Below, in pieces: positions 34,830-44,920 of a stretch of DNA of 64,000 nt. Where the stretch lies: NCBI GenBank assembly GCA_947507965.1, contig CANNQU010000006.1, positions 1 through 64,000 of the forward strand. Direction: 5' to 3'. This DNA is from Bacteroidota bacterium. GTDB lineage: Bacteria; Bacteroidota; Bacteroidia; UKL13-3. Both the position numbers and the translations under genes were made by a program. The notes beneath the pieces are model-generated. The model searched no databases, was not told the DNA's origin, and saw only the letters and a list, made by a program, of their open reading frames with translations. Position 1 is the first letter of the stretch. Each line of letters starts with the position of its first letter.

Positions 34830-35774
34830 ATGAAAATACTGACACGGATAATTTATAAAACAATCGTATACTCTTCACCCGCTTGGCTGTTTTATTTTTA
34901 TTTAGAGTATCGCCTCGGCATTCTTGAAAATTCATATTCCTTTAAAATCCAACACTTTAATGCAATAAAAGACAGTTGCAGGGTTTTGGTGCTAGGTAAT
35001 TCGGAAATGATGAAAGGAATAAATCCGGATTTTATTCCTCAGCCAGCCTTTAATATGGCTCACGTAAGCCAAAATTATGTGGTTGACGAGCTTATTCTTC
35101 AAAAATATATCAGTCAGTTACCTCAACTAAAACTGGTGGTTTTGGGATTGTCATATCTCTCTTTTGGCGATGATTTGCAAAATGGGGAAGAGACATGGCG
35201 GATTTCATTTTATAAGAAGCATTACGGAGTAGCATTAAATAATGGTTTCGATGCAAAGGATTATTCTAACACGTTGCGCTACACCCCCTACGAAGCCTTT
35301 AAATTGTGCCTCAATAATTTCAATACCGATTTGGTTAATGGCATTCAAGCCAACGGTTGGATGCAAGCCATAGGATCCGATTCCACTCATCTGACGGATG
35401 AATTTGCAAGGCAAAGAGCGACTATGCATACCAAAAGTTTGAGACTTGAAAATGTTTCCAAGAATATTATGGCTCTCCGAAATATAATCGTGTTATTGAA
35501 AAAGAGGAATATAAGAATCCTACTCATGGCTCCTCCGGTAATGCAAAATTATTCTCGATGTTTAGATCAATCATGGCTTGCTAGAAATGATAGTTTGGTG
35601 AACCTTCTTACGTTAGAATATAAACTGGAAGTAGTTGATTTTACCAAAGCGAATGATTCATTCTATAATACTTTTGAAGGAGGATTCAGTGATGTAAATC
35701 ATTTGAACAAAGATGGAGCAGATTGGCTGGGCATCGTTTTGGGTTGCTATGTGTTTGAAACAAAAAAAGAATAG
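34830..35774 (+). CDS. SGNH-like partner of the MBOAT acyltransferase
   Basis: 314 residues from ATG 34830, 4 bp after the MBOAT stop (an earlier start would overlap it). One N-terminal membrane anchor (about residues 10-28) is followed by an SGNH hydrolase-like domain: block I LVLGNSEMMKGINP has the catalytic serine in a GNSE context, and block V FSDVNHLNKDGADWL has the Asp-x-x-His pair. This resembles AlgX/AlgJ/DltD-type enzymes that place acetyl groups on a polymer in the periplasm. The stop codon lies inside a hairpin. Confidence 0.75.
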   Translation: MKILTRIIYKTIVYSSPAWLFYFYLEYRLGILENSYSFKIQHFNAIKDSCRVLVLGNSEMMKGINPDFIPQPAFNMAHVSQNYVVDELILQKYISQLPQLKLVVLGLSYLSFGDDLQNGEETWRISFYKKHYGVALNNGFDAKDYSNTLRYTPYEAFKLCLNNFNTDLVNGIQANGWMQAIGSDSTHLTDEFARQRATMHTKSLRLENVSKNIMALRNIIVLLKKRNIRILLMAPPVMQNYSRCLDQSWLARNDSLVNLLTLEYKLEVVDFTKANDSFYNTFEGGFSDVNHLNKDGADWLGIVLGCYVFETKKE

Positions 35775-35800
35775 CCCATAGTTTATGTTCTATGGGCTAT
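35762..35800 (-). terminator. Terminator of the OmpA-like gene
   Basis: A perfect 11-bp inverted repeat, ATAGCCCATAG (35771-35781) and CTATGGGCTAT (35790-35800), with an 8-base loop. Read on the minus strand it is followed by a run of seven T. It also contains the stop codon of the SGNH gene and may protect that mRNA's end. Confidence 0.75.
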
Positions 35801-35827
35801 GCTACTGCTAAATGGTGCTTTATGGGC

Positions 35828-37135
35828 TTATAGTTTTAAAAACTCTACTCTTCGATTATTTGCCTTCCCTTCCGGTGTGGTATTCGGAGCCGTGGCCTCG
35901 CCTTCGCCTTTCCCATCTGTTTCCATACGCGATGCATCCACTCCAAAGTCCTTACTTAATGAGTTTTTAACAGAGGCAGCTCTTCTCTTCGATAAATCGA
36001 GGTTCGATTTGTCATCGCCATCACTATCCGTATGGCCCACGATTTTCACTTTCACCGTTGGATTATCTTTCAGCACCTGAGCAATTTCTTTTAACGTACC
36101 ATACGATTCGCCTTTTATTTTGTCGGAATTTACATCAAACAAAATACCATGCGTAACGAGTTTTCCATCAGTAATTAGTTTGCTGCGCATATCGGCAGCT
36201 CCAATCGCCACTCGCACGTTGCTCATAAAAATCGGACCGGCATCATCATTACTAAAATTTAAGCCCGGGTTATTGGAGAACTTCACTCGGTTAAGTTTTG
36301 CATTGGCTGGAAAAGCCTTTGGTAAGTCTAATACTTTTATTTCGTTTACATAAACACGCATCCGTTGTTTTTGACCCCAGATAGAGATATGAACTTTTTG
36401 ATTATAGTAATTCGAATTAGACACCTGAGCACTCGAACCTATTTGATCGGCATCCGTTCCATTCCAGTTAACCACATCCCACGAGCTTTGCGTAATAAGC
36501 TGTATGGCGGCAGTGCCTAAAGCTACTCCATCACTGTTTACCAGATCCTTATCGGATGAATAAATGGTTAACCCAAAATACGGATCTTCTTTGCCTTCAG
36601 GCTTCTGCATGAGTAGGTCATACTCAAGGGTGAAATTATCAGGAAAAGGAGTGGATAAATTGGGAGAATAAGAAACACCAGCACTCCATTTAAGCCAACG
36701 ACCATCGAAGCTACTTAAGGTAACAACCTCCCCCGATCCATTGGTATTCCAATTTACAGGGAAATCGCCAATTGCATCCTGTGTAAAATCCTCATAGAAA
36801 ATTACCTTATCGCCCGGGATAAAATCATATTTGGAGAAACTCTTTATATCATCTTTGCCTGATGGTGGAGTCGGTTTGCTATCTGTATTCTGTTTTTCAG
36901 AAGTATTTTCCTTCGAATTCGAATCCGTGGTCTTCGTTTTCGAATCTTTGTCCTTTTTCTTGGTGCTCTCCTTTGCTGCCGCTTCTGTTTCGTCGAGGCC
37001 CTTATCTATACCTTCATCTACTTTCTGTTCAACCCGTTGGTTTACTTTGTCCTTCACCTTACCACGAATGTCAATTTGCGATTTTCCGAAATAGCTCACG
37101 CTGATAACGGATAAGAAGAGAATTAATTTTTTCAT
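35828..37135 (-). CDS. OmpA-family protein with central lectin-like domain
   Basis: 435 residues with a signal peptide (MKKLILFLSVISVSYFGKSQ). Residues about 20-90 are a highly charged Lys/Glu/Asp/Ser low-complexity region. Residues about 110-300 form a beta-sandwich of the laminin-G/concanavalin type (FYEDFTQDAIGDFPVNWNT, GRWLKWSAG, FTLEYDLLM, RMRVYVNEIKVLDLPKAF). The C-terminal OmpA domain (about 325-435) binds peptidoglycan: LFDVNSDKIKGES, VKIVGHTDSDGD, LSKRRAASVKNSL, NRRVEFLKL. It is secreted and probably ties a surface-exposed or periplasmic sandwich domain to the cell wall. No barrel is present. It is transcribed alone. Confidence 0.85.
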   Translation of the reverse strand: MKKLILFLSVISVSYFGKSQIDIRGKVKDKVNQRVEQKVDEGIDKGLDETEAAAKESTKKKDKDSKTKTTDSNSKENTSEKQNTDSKPTPPSGKDDIKSFSKYDFIPGDKVIFYEDFTQDAIGDFPVNWNTNGSGEVVTLSSFDGRWLKWSAGVSYSPNLSTPFPDNFTLEYDLLMQKPEGKEDPYFGLTIYSSDKDLVNSDGVALGTAAIQLITQSSWDVVNWNGTDADQIGSSAQVSNSNYYNQKVHISIWGQKQRMRVYVNEIKVLDLPKAFPANAKLNRVKFSNNPGLNFSNDDAGPIFMSNVRVAIGAADMRSKLITDGKLVTHGILFDVNSDKIKGESYGTLKEIAQVLKDNPTVKVKIVGHTDSDGDDKSNLDLSKRRAASVKNSLSKDFGVDASRMETDGKGEGEATAPNTTPEGKANNRRVEFLKL

Positions 37136-37438
37136 AAAAAAGAGAATTTTTTTGAGTTATTGTACTTTAGTATTTGAATTATAAAGTCAGTAGCGTTTGA
37201 ATTTCATCAAACAGCATGACAAATAGTAATGCAAATAAGAAAAAAAAACAATACCATACAACAAATAGGTGTTAATTGATTTCTCTGACTAATTAATAAA
37301 AGGGGCTGACACCTGGTTTGTGAAGCACGCTAATTCTTAGTTTTCTTTTTCATTCTAAGCTCGATGGCATCATGGGATAAAATTAGACACAAAAAAACAG
37401 GCTGTCGTTAGGCAGCCTGTTTTTATAAAATTATTTTA
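37136..37438. other. 303-bp intergenic region upstream of the OmpA-like gene
   Basis: AT-rich, no credible reading frame. It contains the terminator of the Omp28 gene at its right end; I found no exact TAnnTTTG box for the OmpA-like gene. Confidence 0.6.
37391..37425 (-). terminator. Terminator of the Omp28-like gene
   Basis: AAAAACAGGCTG (37394-37405) pairs with CAGCCTGTTTTT (37414-37425) around an 8-base loop. On the minus strand the stem is followed by a T-run. Confidence 0.8.
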
Positions 37439-38323
37439 TTATTGAACGTCTATCTCTAGGGCGTTTATAATTTCAAGTTGTCCACGACTAACATAGACCA
37501 CTACTTTTAGATTATCCACAACCACTGCTCCACCGCCAGTTACAGCCGTTCCATGGTAATCTGCAGGCACGGTATAAGTATAGGTTTTACTTACTTTAGC
37601 TCCTACTGTTGTTGCTTCACTAATAGCTGCACCCCAGTTTCCGGGAGTAATCATATCTCTTAACACATGGTTCTCTTCATAATTGTTTGGATCAGGAAGT
37701 CCTCCTGATTGCTTTGCCATCAATTTATCTTGAAGCAAAGCCACGTTAATATTATTTGGAACTGTTTCAGCCGCAGTATAATATAAATCAACCAATACCG
37801 TTAATTTACGTGTGGCAGCATCGAAAGTAGCTTTTGCCCCAATATTTACAGGTGCTGGCATAGCCATGATGGCCGTTGCTGCTTTGCTCCATTGACCTCT
37901 ATCCATGGTTATTAAACTAAGAGCAGCATTCATTGGGGTAGCACCAACAGAGGCGCATGTGGCGCGATTCATGGTGCCGGCAGGATATCCCGATGGCTTA
38001 GCTTGTGCATCAATGGCCGTGCCCGCTAAGGTAGTGAAGTCGGCCCAACCGGGTTGAGGAACAGCGTAAAGATTTGCGTTGGTAGCAATAATGATAAATT
38101 TACCAGGATTAGCATCTAAAATAGCTTTTGCTCTTACGTGGCCATCAGGGCAGTAACCACAACGTACACCGGTAAAATCCTCGAGCATCGCTACTCTGTT
38201 AGAAGGTGATGTTGAAGCAAGAAATACAGGAACAACGGGGTCGTCTGCCTTCTTCTTTTTACAAGATTGAGTTGCTGTTGTAAGCAATGTAGCAACGAGA
38301 ATAAAGGATAAAATACGTTTCAT
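37439..38323 (-). CDS. Omp28-family lipoprotein with thioredoxin-like CxxC
   Basis: 294 residues with a lipoprotein signal (TQSC, Cys21). The mature protein begins with a Lys-rich stretch, then NRVAMLEDFTGVRCGYCPDGH, an Omp28-family thioredoxin-like fold with CGYC at residues 55-58; further on are YPAGTMNRA, typical of a cis-Pro loop region, and NYEENHVLRDMITP. The C-terminal half is beta-rich (LEIINALEIDVQ at the end). Omp28 proteins are surface or periplasmic lipoproteins of Bacteroidota with unproven function; the CxxC suggests thiol chemistry. Monocistronic, with its own terminator. Confidence 0.85.
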   Translation of the reverse strand: MKRILSFILVATLLTTATQSCKKKKADDPVVPVFLASTSPSNRVAMLEDFTGVRCGYCPDGHVRAKAILDANPGKFIIIATNANLYAVPQPGWADFTTLAGTAIDAQAKPSGYPAGTMNRATCASVGATPMNAALSLITMDRGQWSKAATAIMAMPAPVNIGAKATFDAATRKLTVLVDLYYTAAETVPNNINVALLQDKLMAKQSGGLPDPNNYEENHVLRDMITPGNWGAAISEATTVGAKVSKTYTYTVPADYHGTAVTGGGAVVVDNLKVVVYVSRGQLEIINALEIDVQ

Positions 38324-38500
38324 GGGTTATTAGGGTTATTAATGAATTGATTTTTTTTTGCAAGTAAATGGAATATTCCCAAACAAAAAAATTATAATTG
38401 TAAAATTTTGGCTCTCTCGATTCGAATTTAGGGCCAAATGTTAAAAACTTAATCCAGGTAGTATATCGCTTATTAATTCTCTTTAGCTTAAAATTGCATA

Positions 38501-39121
38501 ATGAAAGGTTTGTCAAGATATTTTTTTGTTGTACTTCTTTTTTTAGGCACGGATATTTTTGCCCAAGACATCGATTCAACGAAAGAAGAAAAGAATGCAA
38601 TAAAATATAAGCAGGAAGAGGATACAACCGTGCACTCACTTAACTGGAGTGAAATCAAACCGAAATTAGTCTTTGGCGGTAGCTTGGGTCTCTCTTTTAA
38701 TGATGGATATACCTTTTTTGAAGTTTCTCCTCAAGTAGGGTATAAAGTTAAAGAGAACACCGTGGTAGGTGCTGGCTTGCAAATGTTTGGAATCACCAAT
38801 AAGTATGATTCCTATTTCCAATATGGGCCTGATTTTTTTATTCGGCAGCATTTGTTAAATATTCTTTTTGCTCAGGCTCAGTTCGAGTATATTAATTTCG
38901 AAACGTATGCCTTGCCCGGAAAACGGTATTGGAACCCAGCTTTTCTTCTAGGGTTCGGTTATGGAACGTATGGTTATAGCTTCGGCCTGTTCACCGATGT
39001 TTTACATACGAAGTATAGCGAGTATATTTACCCGGGGCATATTTATTTTGGTCCGAAAACGGGTAAAGGAAGATATCCTTATGGGGTACCCCTGTTTTTT
39101 AAGGTGCAGTTATTTTTTTAA
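38501..39121 (+). CDS. Predicted outer-membrane beta-barrel protein
   Basis: 206 residues with a signal peptide (MKGLSRYFFVVLLFLGTDIFAQ). After an acidic linker the protein consists of alternating amphipathic strands rich in Tyr, Phe and Gly (LVFGGSLGLSFNDGYTFFE, FLLGFGYGTYGYSFGLFTD) and ends in PLFFKVQLFF with a terminal aromatic residue, as expected of a small eight-strand barrel. No enzyme motif is seen. It is 17 bp upstream of an aminotransferase gene and divergent from the Omp28 gene. Function unknown. Confidence 0.7.
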   Translation: MKGLSRYFFVVLLFLGTDIFAQDIDSTKEEKNAIKYKQEEDTTVHSLNWSEIKPKLVFGGSLGLSFNDGYTFFEVSPQVGYKVKENTVVGAGLQMFGITNKYDSYFQYGPDFFIRQHLLNILFAQAQFEYINFETYALPGKRYWNPAFLLGFGYGTYGYSFGLFTDVLHTKYSEYIYPGHIYFGPKTGKGRYPYGVPLFFKVQLFF

Positions 39122-39138
39122 ATCAATAAACGAAGCGT

Positions 39139-40293
39139 ATGCAATTTAACGGTGTAATAAAATCGAAACTCTCTGGAGTTGGAACAAGCATCTTTACCGT
39201 AATGTCGCAGTTGGCTGCCGAGCATGATGCCATTAATCTCGCTCAGGGTTTTCCTAATTTTATGTGCAGTAAGGATCTCATTTCATTGGTTAATAAATAC
39301 ATGAATAAGGGGTTTAATCAATATGCTCCAATGCCCGGACTGATGTCCTTACGCGAGCAAATTGCTATAAAAACAGAAAAGCTTTATTCTGCAAGATATA
39401 ATCCCGAAACAGAAATTACGATAACACCAGGTGGAACCCTTGCTATTTATGCCGCCATCGAAGCACTCGTTATACCCGGTGACGAAGTGATTATTATTGA
39501 ACCTTGTTATGATTCTTACACTCCTTCGGTAAGGCTTGCCGGAGGTGTAGCAAAATATGCGCGCCTGCAATTTCCTAAATTTACAATCGACTGGAATGAT
39601 GTTAAAAAGTTGGTTTCTTTCAAGACCAAATTAATACTTATCAATACCCCGCATAATCCTACAGGTACTGTGCTAACAGCCGCCGATATGCAGAAATTAG
39701 AGAGAATCGTAGACAACACGGATATCATTGTGATTAGTGATGAAGTCTATGAGCATATCATTTTTGATGAACTCGAGCATCAGAGTGTTTGCCGTTTTCC
39801 TAAGTTGGCCGAACATAGCGTAATTATTAGCTCATTTGGCAAAACATACCATACCACCGGCTGGAAACTAGGCTATTTTTTAGCTCCTGAAAATATAACC
39901 AAGGAAATCCGTAAAGCATATCAGTTTATGGCCTTTTCTGCGAATACGCCGATACAATATGCCGTTGCAGAGTTCATAAAAAAGGAAGACGAATACCTTA
40001 ACCTCTCTGCCTTTTATCAGGAAAAACGCGACTATTTCAGGAAGCTGATTAAAGGAAGTCGGTTTAAATTATTGAATTGCAATGGGAGCTATTTCCAAAG
40101 TATAGGGTATGAAAAAATAAGTGACATGAACGATGTGGAATTTGCAAAGAAACTTACATTAGAAAATAAAATTGCAACCATTCCTACATCCGTGTTTTAT
40201 CATAATAATATGGATAATAAAATGTTACGACTCTGTTTTGCAAAAGATAACGAAACACTCGAGAAAGCTGCCGATGCACTACTCAATATCTAA
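39139..40293 (+). CDS. Methionine/kynurenine-type PLP aminotransferase
   Basis: 384 residues, fold type I class I/II aminotransferase. Motifs include INLAQGFPNF, NQYAPMPGLMSLREQIA, ITPGGTLAIYAAIEAL, NTPHNPTGTVL, VISDEVYEHIIFD and the PLP lysine in SSFGKTYHTTGWKLGYF. The sequence pattern is that of the YbdL/methionine aminotransferase and glutamine transaminase K group, which use sulfur and aromatic amino acids with keto acids such as ketomethiobutyrate. It is likely cytoplasmic. Exact donor and acceptor cannot be read from sequence. Confidence 0.88.
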   Translation: MQFNGVIKSKLSGVGTSIFTVMSQLAAEHDAINLAQGFPNFMCSKDLISLVNKYMNKGFNQYAPMPGLMSLREQIAIKTEKLYSARYNPETEITITPGGTLAIYAAIEALVIPGDEVIIIEPCYDSYTPSVRLAGGVAKYARLQFPKFTIDWNDVKKLVSFKTKLILINTPHNPTGTVLTAADMQKLERIVDNTDIIVISDEVYEHIIFDELEHQSVCRFPKLAEHSVIISSFGKTYHTTGWKLGYFLAPENITKEIRKAYQFMAFSANTPIQYAVAEFIKKEDEYLNLSAFYQEKRDYFRKLIKGSRFKLLNCNGSYFQSIGYEKISDMNDVEFAKKLTLENKIATIPTSVFYHNNMDNKMLRLCFAKDNETLEKAADALLNI

Positions 40294-40355
40294 TTTTATT
40301 GAATCATAGTTCGGGCAATTCCTATCGGTGCTTGTATTACATCAATAATTTTCTA

Positions 40356-41087
40356 TCATCCTCTGAGTACCTCAGCTAAAATTAGATGCGATTTTATTTC
40401 TCTGAAATTAAGCAAATGAATTTTATAATAATAGATTAATCCAAGCAATAAATTATTTCGTAATTCATTGCCCATTTTCACTCCTGGTAAAGAGTCAATC
40501 GAAACATCTAATAATTGTTTCAAGGCGAGGCTCTCGTCTTTCATTAAAAAATCGGGGTGTGGGTTTATTTCTGAGTTGAAAATCCCATCGCGTAAGTTAA
40601 AGTAGCAAGCCGATGCGTCTCCGTTGGAGTGAGGATAAAGGCCAAGATAACGGCTATAACGAACCAAAAAGAAATGTGGGAAAACGGCAGGTAAGCTTTC
40701 GGTTTCATTCATAAATTTTAAGATTTCCTCTATAAATACATATAAATCTTCGTGCGGGGCCTCATCGGCGATGGTTTTGTAAAGTACTTCTGCCACAAAA
40801 AGGGCAATGGCTTGTTTGCTAAAATTACGTTGTATATTATGCAAGGGCTCATAACATCGTGCGTCTTTTAATATATTGAACGCAGAAGCCGTTTTCTTAT
40901 GGCTCATATCCATCTCCAGCATACTGAAAGGCAAAAACAAAGAAGCAGAAAGGTTGCTTTTTGGGCTTCTAAAACCTTTAATCATAAAGCTTTTCAATCC
41001 AAAATCTTTCGTGAAAATCTTCACGATGAGTCCACTATCTCCGTATTTCAAAGCGTGAAGTACGATTCCATGCGTTTTTTGATGCAT
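40356..41087 (-). CDS. recO: DNA repair protein RecO
   Basis: 243 residues. The N-terminal OB fold (TKGIVLHALKYGDSGLIVKIFT-like, ending FMIKGFRSPKSN) and the helical C-terminal domain (YLGLYPHSNGDASACYFNLRDGIF) match RecO, which loads RecA at gaps together with RecR and RecF. The four zinc cysteines of some RecO proteins are absent. It converges on the aminotransferase gene, 62 bp apart, with no obvious terminator. Confidence 0.92.
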   Translation of the reverse strand: MHQKTHGIVLHALKYGDSGLIVKIFTKDFGLKSFMIKGFRSPKSNLSASLFLPFSMLEMDMSHKKTASAFNILKDARCYEPLHNIQRNFSKQAIALFVAEVLYKTIADEAPHEDLYVFIEEILKFMNETESLPAVFPHFFLVRYSRYLGLYPHSNGDASACYFNLRDGIFNSEINPHPDFLMKDESLALKQLLDVSIDSLPGVKMGNELRNNLLLGLIYYYKIHLLNFREIKSHLILAEVLRG

Positions 41088-41153
41088 TATTTAGATATAA
41101 TATAAGTAGTGTAAAACATTTTTAGGTTTTACTTGCACTTTGTTGTGAAAATT

Positions 41154-41161
41154 CAAATGTA
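41154..41161 (-). promoter_or_regulatory. -7 element upstream of recO
   Basis: TACATTTG on the minus strand, about 66 bp before the recO ATG. CAA/CAAA motifs on the plus strand at 41177 and 41185 are candidate -33 boxes at imperfect spacing. Confidence 0.35.
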
Positions 41162-41214
41162 CGATTCTATCTTTGCCAAGTTTTCAAATGGGTTATAGTT
41201 TTTAAAAATAGCTC

Positions 41215-41222
41215 TAATTTTG
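41215..41222 (+). promoter_or_regulatory. -7 element of the sdhCAB operon
   Basis: TAATTTTG, about 41 bp before the sdhC ATG. No clear TTTG box at the normal spacing. Confidence 0.4.
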
Positions 41223-41263
41223 TACTCATCAAAATATAAGTTTTTTAACCGTTAACGAATACG

Positions 41264-41950
41264 ATGAACTGGTTTACACAAACACTAACTTCTACGCTTG
41301 GCAAAAAGATGGTGATGGGAATCACTGGCTTATTCCTAATCATTTTTCTAATCGTGCATTGTGGCGTTAATGCACTTGTTTTTTTTCCAGACGATGGAGA
41401 AATGTTTAACAAGGCTGCCCATTTTATGGGCACCAATTTTTTTATTAGGCTTGGCGAAGTCGTGTTGTTTATCGGAATCCTTTGGCATATCGTTCAATCG
41501 CTTATGGTAACCCTTACGAATGTTATGGCACGCCCTCATGGATATGCTAAATTCACGAATAGCAGTCCTTGGTACAGTCGTAGCATGGGTTTATTAGGCA
41601 CACTAATATTAATATTTCTCATTATTCACCTAGCGCATTTTTGGGTTAAATCGCGCATTACCGGAGTGAGTCATCAAATTTCATTCGAAGGCAAATCAAT
41701 GGACAATCTCTACGGTGAAATGGTGACTGTATTTTCTGAATTATGGGTGGTAATTCTCTACGTACTTGCTATGATTTCATTGTCGTATCATCTGATGCAT
41801 GGTTTTCAATCGGCCTTTCAAACCTTAGGTATAAATCATAAAAAATATACCCCGTTGATTCAAATGTTGGGACTCATTTACAGCATTCTTATCCCACTGG
41901 CATTTGCGGCAATGCCCGTTGTCATGTATATTCAATTTTGGTACAACTAG
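41264..41950 (+). CDS. sdhC: Succinate dehydrogenase cytochrome b subunit
   Basis: 228 residues with five membrane helices, as in the single-subunit (B-type) anchor of Bacteroidota and Bacillus/Wolinella enzymes. Helix-borne His residues that can hold two b hemes are seen in LIVHCGVNAL, GILWHIVQSL, LIIHLAHFW and SLSYHLMHGFQSAFQ. It anchors the SdhAB dimer in the membrane and passes electrons between succinate and the quinone pool. First gene of sdhCAB. Confidence 0.93.
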   Translation: MNWFTQTLTSTLGKKMVMGITGLFLIIFLIVHCGVNALVFFPDDGEMFNKAAHFMGTNFFIRLGEVVLFIGILWHIVQSLMVTLTNVMARPHGYAKFTNSSPWYSRSMGLLGTLILIFLIIHLAHFWVKSRITGVSHQISFEGKSMDNLYGEMVTVFSELWVVILYVLAMISLSYHLMHGFQSAFQTLGINHKKYTPLIQMLGLIYSILIPLAFAAMPVVMYIQFWYN

Positions 41951-42021
41951 GCGGGTATACTATAACACCCAATCAAGGCACAAATTAAGAGCATAAAAAC
42001 GGCTTCAAAAAAGTAAATATC

Positions 42022-44001
42022 ATGTCAAAATTAGAATCTAAAATACCCGAAGGCCCGATAGAAACGAAATGGAGTAAGTACAAAAGTTCCGTTCCATTAG
42101 TTAACCCTTCCAACAAGCGTAATCTGGAAATCTTGATTGTTGGTTCAGGTTTGGCAGGCGCATCCGCTGCTGCGTCATTGGCCGAATTAGGCTATAAAGT
42201 AAAAGTCTTCTGCTTCCAGGATTCTCCACGACGTGCTCATAGCATTGCAGCGCAAGGTGGGATAAATGCAGCAAAAAACTATCAGAATGATGGCGATAGT
42301 ACCTATCGCTTATTTTATGATACCATCAAAGGTGGCGACTACCGCGCACGGGAAGGAAATGTGCATCGCTTGGCTGAAGTAAGCTCAAGTATCATCGATC
42401 AATGTGTAGCCCAAGGAGTTCCCTTCGCACGCGAATACGGTGGCCTTTTAAGTAACCGTTCTTTTGGAGGAACACAAGTACAACGTACATTTTATGCTGC
42501 CGGACAAACAGGTCAACAACTTTTACTCGGGGCATATTCTGCTATGGAGCGACAGGTAGGTATGGGTACCGTGCAAATGTATGCACGCCACGAAATGCTA
42601 GATCTGGTAACCATCGACGGAAAAGCTAGAGGGATCATCGCAAAAAATTTAGTTACCGGTGAACTTGAACGTTATTTCGGGCACGCGGTACTTCTCTGCT
42701 CAGGAGGGTATGGAAATGTATTCTACCTTAGTACCAATGCCATGGGAGCCAATGTTACTGCAATTTGGCGCGCTCATAAACAAGGGGCCGTAATGGGTAA
42801 CCCATGTTTCACGCAAATACATCCTACCTGTATCCCGGTAAGTGGCGACCACCAATCGAAACTCACGCTTATGAGCGAATCTTTACGTAACGATGGAAGA
42901 ATATGGGTGCCCAAAAAGCAAGGCGATGACCGCAATCCGAATGATATTCCGGAAGATGAACGCGACTATTATTTGGAAAGAAGGTATCCTGCTTTTGGCA
43001 ACCTGGTTCCTCGTGATGTGGCCTCTCGTGCTGCCAAAGAACGCTGCGATGCCGGCTTCGGCGTAGGCCCAAGCAAAATGGCGGTGTATCTCGATTTCAA
43101 ATTTAATATGATGCGCTATGGCCGGGTGGAAGCTTCCAAACTTGGACTTGCCAATGCCTCTGATGAGGAAATTCTAAAGCTAGGAAAGGAAGTAATAAAG
43201 GAAAAATACGGCAACCTGTTCGATATGTATAAACAGATTACAGGCGACAATCCTTACGAAGCTTCTATGCGTATTTATCCTGCTGTACATTATACGATGG
43301 GTGGTTTATGGGTTGATTACGATTTGATGACTACCGTTCCGGGATTGTATTGCCTAGGCGAAGCGAACTTCAGTGACCATGGTGCAAATAGACTTGGTGC
43401 TTCGGCATTGATGCAAGGGTTGGCCGATGGGTATTATGTTATTCCTTACACCATTGGTGCCTACCTTAGCAAAGAAATTGCAACCAAAGCTATTGATACC
43501 AATCACCCGGCATTTGTAGAATCGGAGCAGCGAGTGCAAAATATTTTGGATACCTTATTAAATATTAAAGGATCTAAAACAGTGGAGAGTTTCCATAAAC
43601 GTCTCGGAAAAATAATGTGGGATAAATGTGGTATGGCTCGTAATGAGAAAGGGTTGAAAGAAGCCATTGTGGAAATTCAGGCCTTGAGAAAAGAATACTG
43701 GAGCGATGTGCGAATTCCAGGAGTTCAGCATGAATTTAATCCGGAGCTGGACCGCGCGTTTCGTGTCGCCGATTTCCTTGAGCTGGGGGAGTTGATGTGT
43801 ATCGATGCCCTTAATCGTCACGAGAGTTGTGGAGGCCATTTCCGTGAAGAGTCGCAAACAGAAGAGGGAGAGGCTTTGCGCGATGATGAAAACTACGCCT
43901 ACGTTTCAGTATGGGATTTTAAAGGAGAAAGTCAATGGGAATTGTTAAAAGAAGAATTGAAATTTGAAAATATTAAAATTGCCCAACGGTCCTATAAATA
44001 A
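42022..44001 (+). CDS. sdhA: Succinate dehydrogenase/fumarate reductase flavoprotein
   Basis: 659 residues. The Rossmann motif [17 protein letters not shown] and the FAD-attachment histidine region [16 protein letters not shown] are near the N-terminus. Catalytic residues lie in the segments [21 protein letters not shown] and [12 protein letters not shown], and the capping region ends with [20 protein letters not shown]. It oxidises succinate to fumarate in the TCA cycle; B-type enzymes can also run in reverse. It follows sdhC by 71 bp and precedes sdhB by 66 bp. Confidence 0.97.
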   Translation: MSKLESKIPEGPIETKWSKYKSSVPLVNPSNKRNLEILIVGSGLAGASAAASLAELGYKVKVFCFQDSPRRAHSIAAQGGINAAKNYQNDGDSTYRLFYDTIKGGDYRAREGNVHRLAEVSSSIIDQCVAQGVPFAREYGGLLSNRSFGGTQVQRTFYAAGQTGQQLLLGAYSAMERQVGMGTVQMYARHEMLDLVTIDGKARGIIAKNLVTGELERYFGHAVLLCSGGYGNVFYLSTNAMGANVTAIWRAHKQGAVMGNPCFTQIHPTCIPVSGDHQSKLTLMSESLRNDGRIWVPKKQGDDRNPNDIPEDERDYYLERRYPAFGNLVPRDVASRAAKERCDAGFGVGPSKMAVYLDFKFNMMRYGRVEASKLGLANASDEEILKLGKEVIKEKYGNLFDMYKQITGDNPYEASMRIYPAVHYTMGGLWVDYDLMTTVPGLYCLGEANFSDHGANRLGASALMQGLADGYYVIPYTIGAYLSKEIATKAIDTNHPAFVESEQRVQNILDTLLNIKGSKTVESFHKRLGKIMWDKCGMARNEKGLKEAIVEIQALRKEYWSDVRIPGVQHEFNPELDRAFRVADFLELGELMCIDALNRHESCGGHFREESQTEEGEALRDDENYAYVSVWDFKGESQWELLKEELKFENIKIAQRSYK

Positions 44002-44067
44002 GAATATGGTAAATCAACCCGATGACGATCGGGGAAGAAATTTTAAATTAAATAATCAGCGTTCACA

Positions 44068-44832
44068 ATGAGTCACGGATCAATGAAAATAAACCTTAAA
44101 GTTTGGCGTCAAAAAAATGCTCAGGCGAAAGGTAACTTAGAAAATTATACAGTAAACGAGGTGTCACCCGATATGTCGTTTCTCGAAATGTTCGATGTGC
44201 TAAACGAAAGCCTTGTTAATAAAGGCGATGAGCCTATCGCTTTCGACCACGATTGTCGTGAAGGTATTTGCGGAACCTGTAGTTTATACATCAACGGTCG
44301 CCCTCATGGCCCATTGGAAGGAATCACCACGTGCCAGTTGCACATGCGTAGTTTTAATGATGGTGATACCATTACCGTTGAGCCATGGCGAGCTAAAGCA
44401 TTTCCTGTTGTAAAAGATTTGGTAGTCGATCGTAGTGCTTTCGACCGTATCATCGCAGCAGGTGGGTATGTTAGTGTAAATACGGGCAATGCTCAGGATG
44501 CAAATTGTTTGCCCATCAACAAAGAAGATGCAGATGATGCATTTATGAGTGCCTCTTGTATTGGTTGCGGCGCTTGTGTTGCTGCATGTAAAAATGCTTC
44601 TGCCATGCTCTTCGTTGCCGCCAAGGTATCGCAATTGGCCAAGCTGCCCCAAGGACAACCAGAGCGTTATACTCGCGTTGCCAGTATGGTAGCTCAAATG
44701 GATAAAGAAGGTTTTGGGGCTTGTACCAATACCGGTGCCTGCAGTGCCGAGTGTCCTAAAGAAATCTCACTTACTAATATCGCGTTACTCAATCGCGATT
44801 ATATGAGAGCTAAGTTTTTAGAAAATTCTTAA
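44068..44832 (+). CDS. sdhB: Succinate dehydrogenase iron-sulfur subunit
   Basis: 254 residues. The N-terminal ferredoxin domain binds [2Fe-2S] through CREGICGTC and a later ITTC; the C-terminal domain binds the other clusters through [11 protein letters not shown] and [14 protein letters not shown]. It carries electrons from the SdhA flavin to the SdhC hemes and quinone. The gene ends the operon at a strong bidirectional terminator. Confidence 0.97.
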   Translation: MSHGSMKINLKVWRQKNAQAKGNLENYTVNEVSPDMSFLEMFDVLNESLVNKGDEPIAFDHDCREGICGTCSLYINGRPHGPLEGITTCQLHMRSFNDGDTITVEPWRAKAFPVVKDLVVDRSAFDRIIAAGGYVSVNTGNAQDANCLPINKEDADDAFMSASCIGCGACVAACKNASAMLFVAAKVSQLAKLPQGQPERYTRVASMVAQMDKEGFGACTNTGACSAECPKEISLTNIALLNRDYMRAKFLENS

Positions 44833-44861
44833 AATTCAATTTTAGCTTTTGTATAAGCTCT

Positions 44862-44906
44862 AAAAAAAACGGAGATCTGATGAATATCAGACCTCCGTTT
44901 TTTTTT
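44862..44906. terminator. Bidirectional terminator between sdhB and the metallopeptidase gene
   Basis: A long stem: A-run, CGGAG and TCTGAT on the left (to 44881) pair with ATCAGA, CTCCG and a T-run on the right (44886-44906), with a 4-base loop GAAT and one A-C mismatch. The A and T runs on both sides let it work for both convergent genes. Confidence 0.85.
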
Positions 44907-44920
44907 AGTTTGAAATCGCA

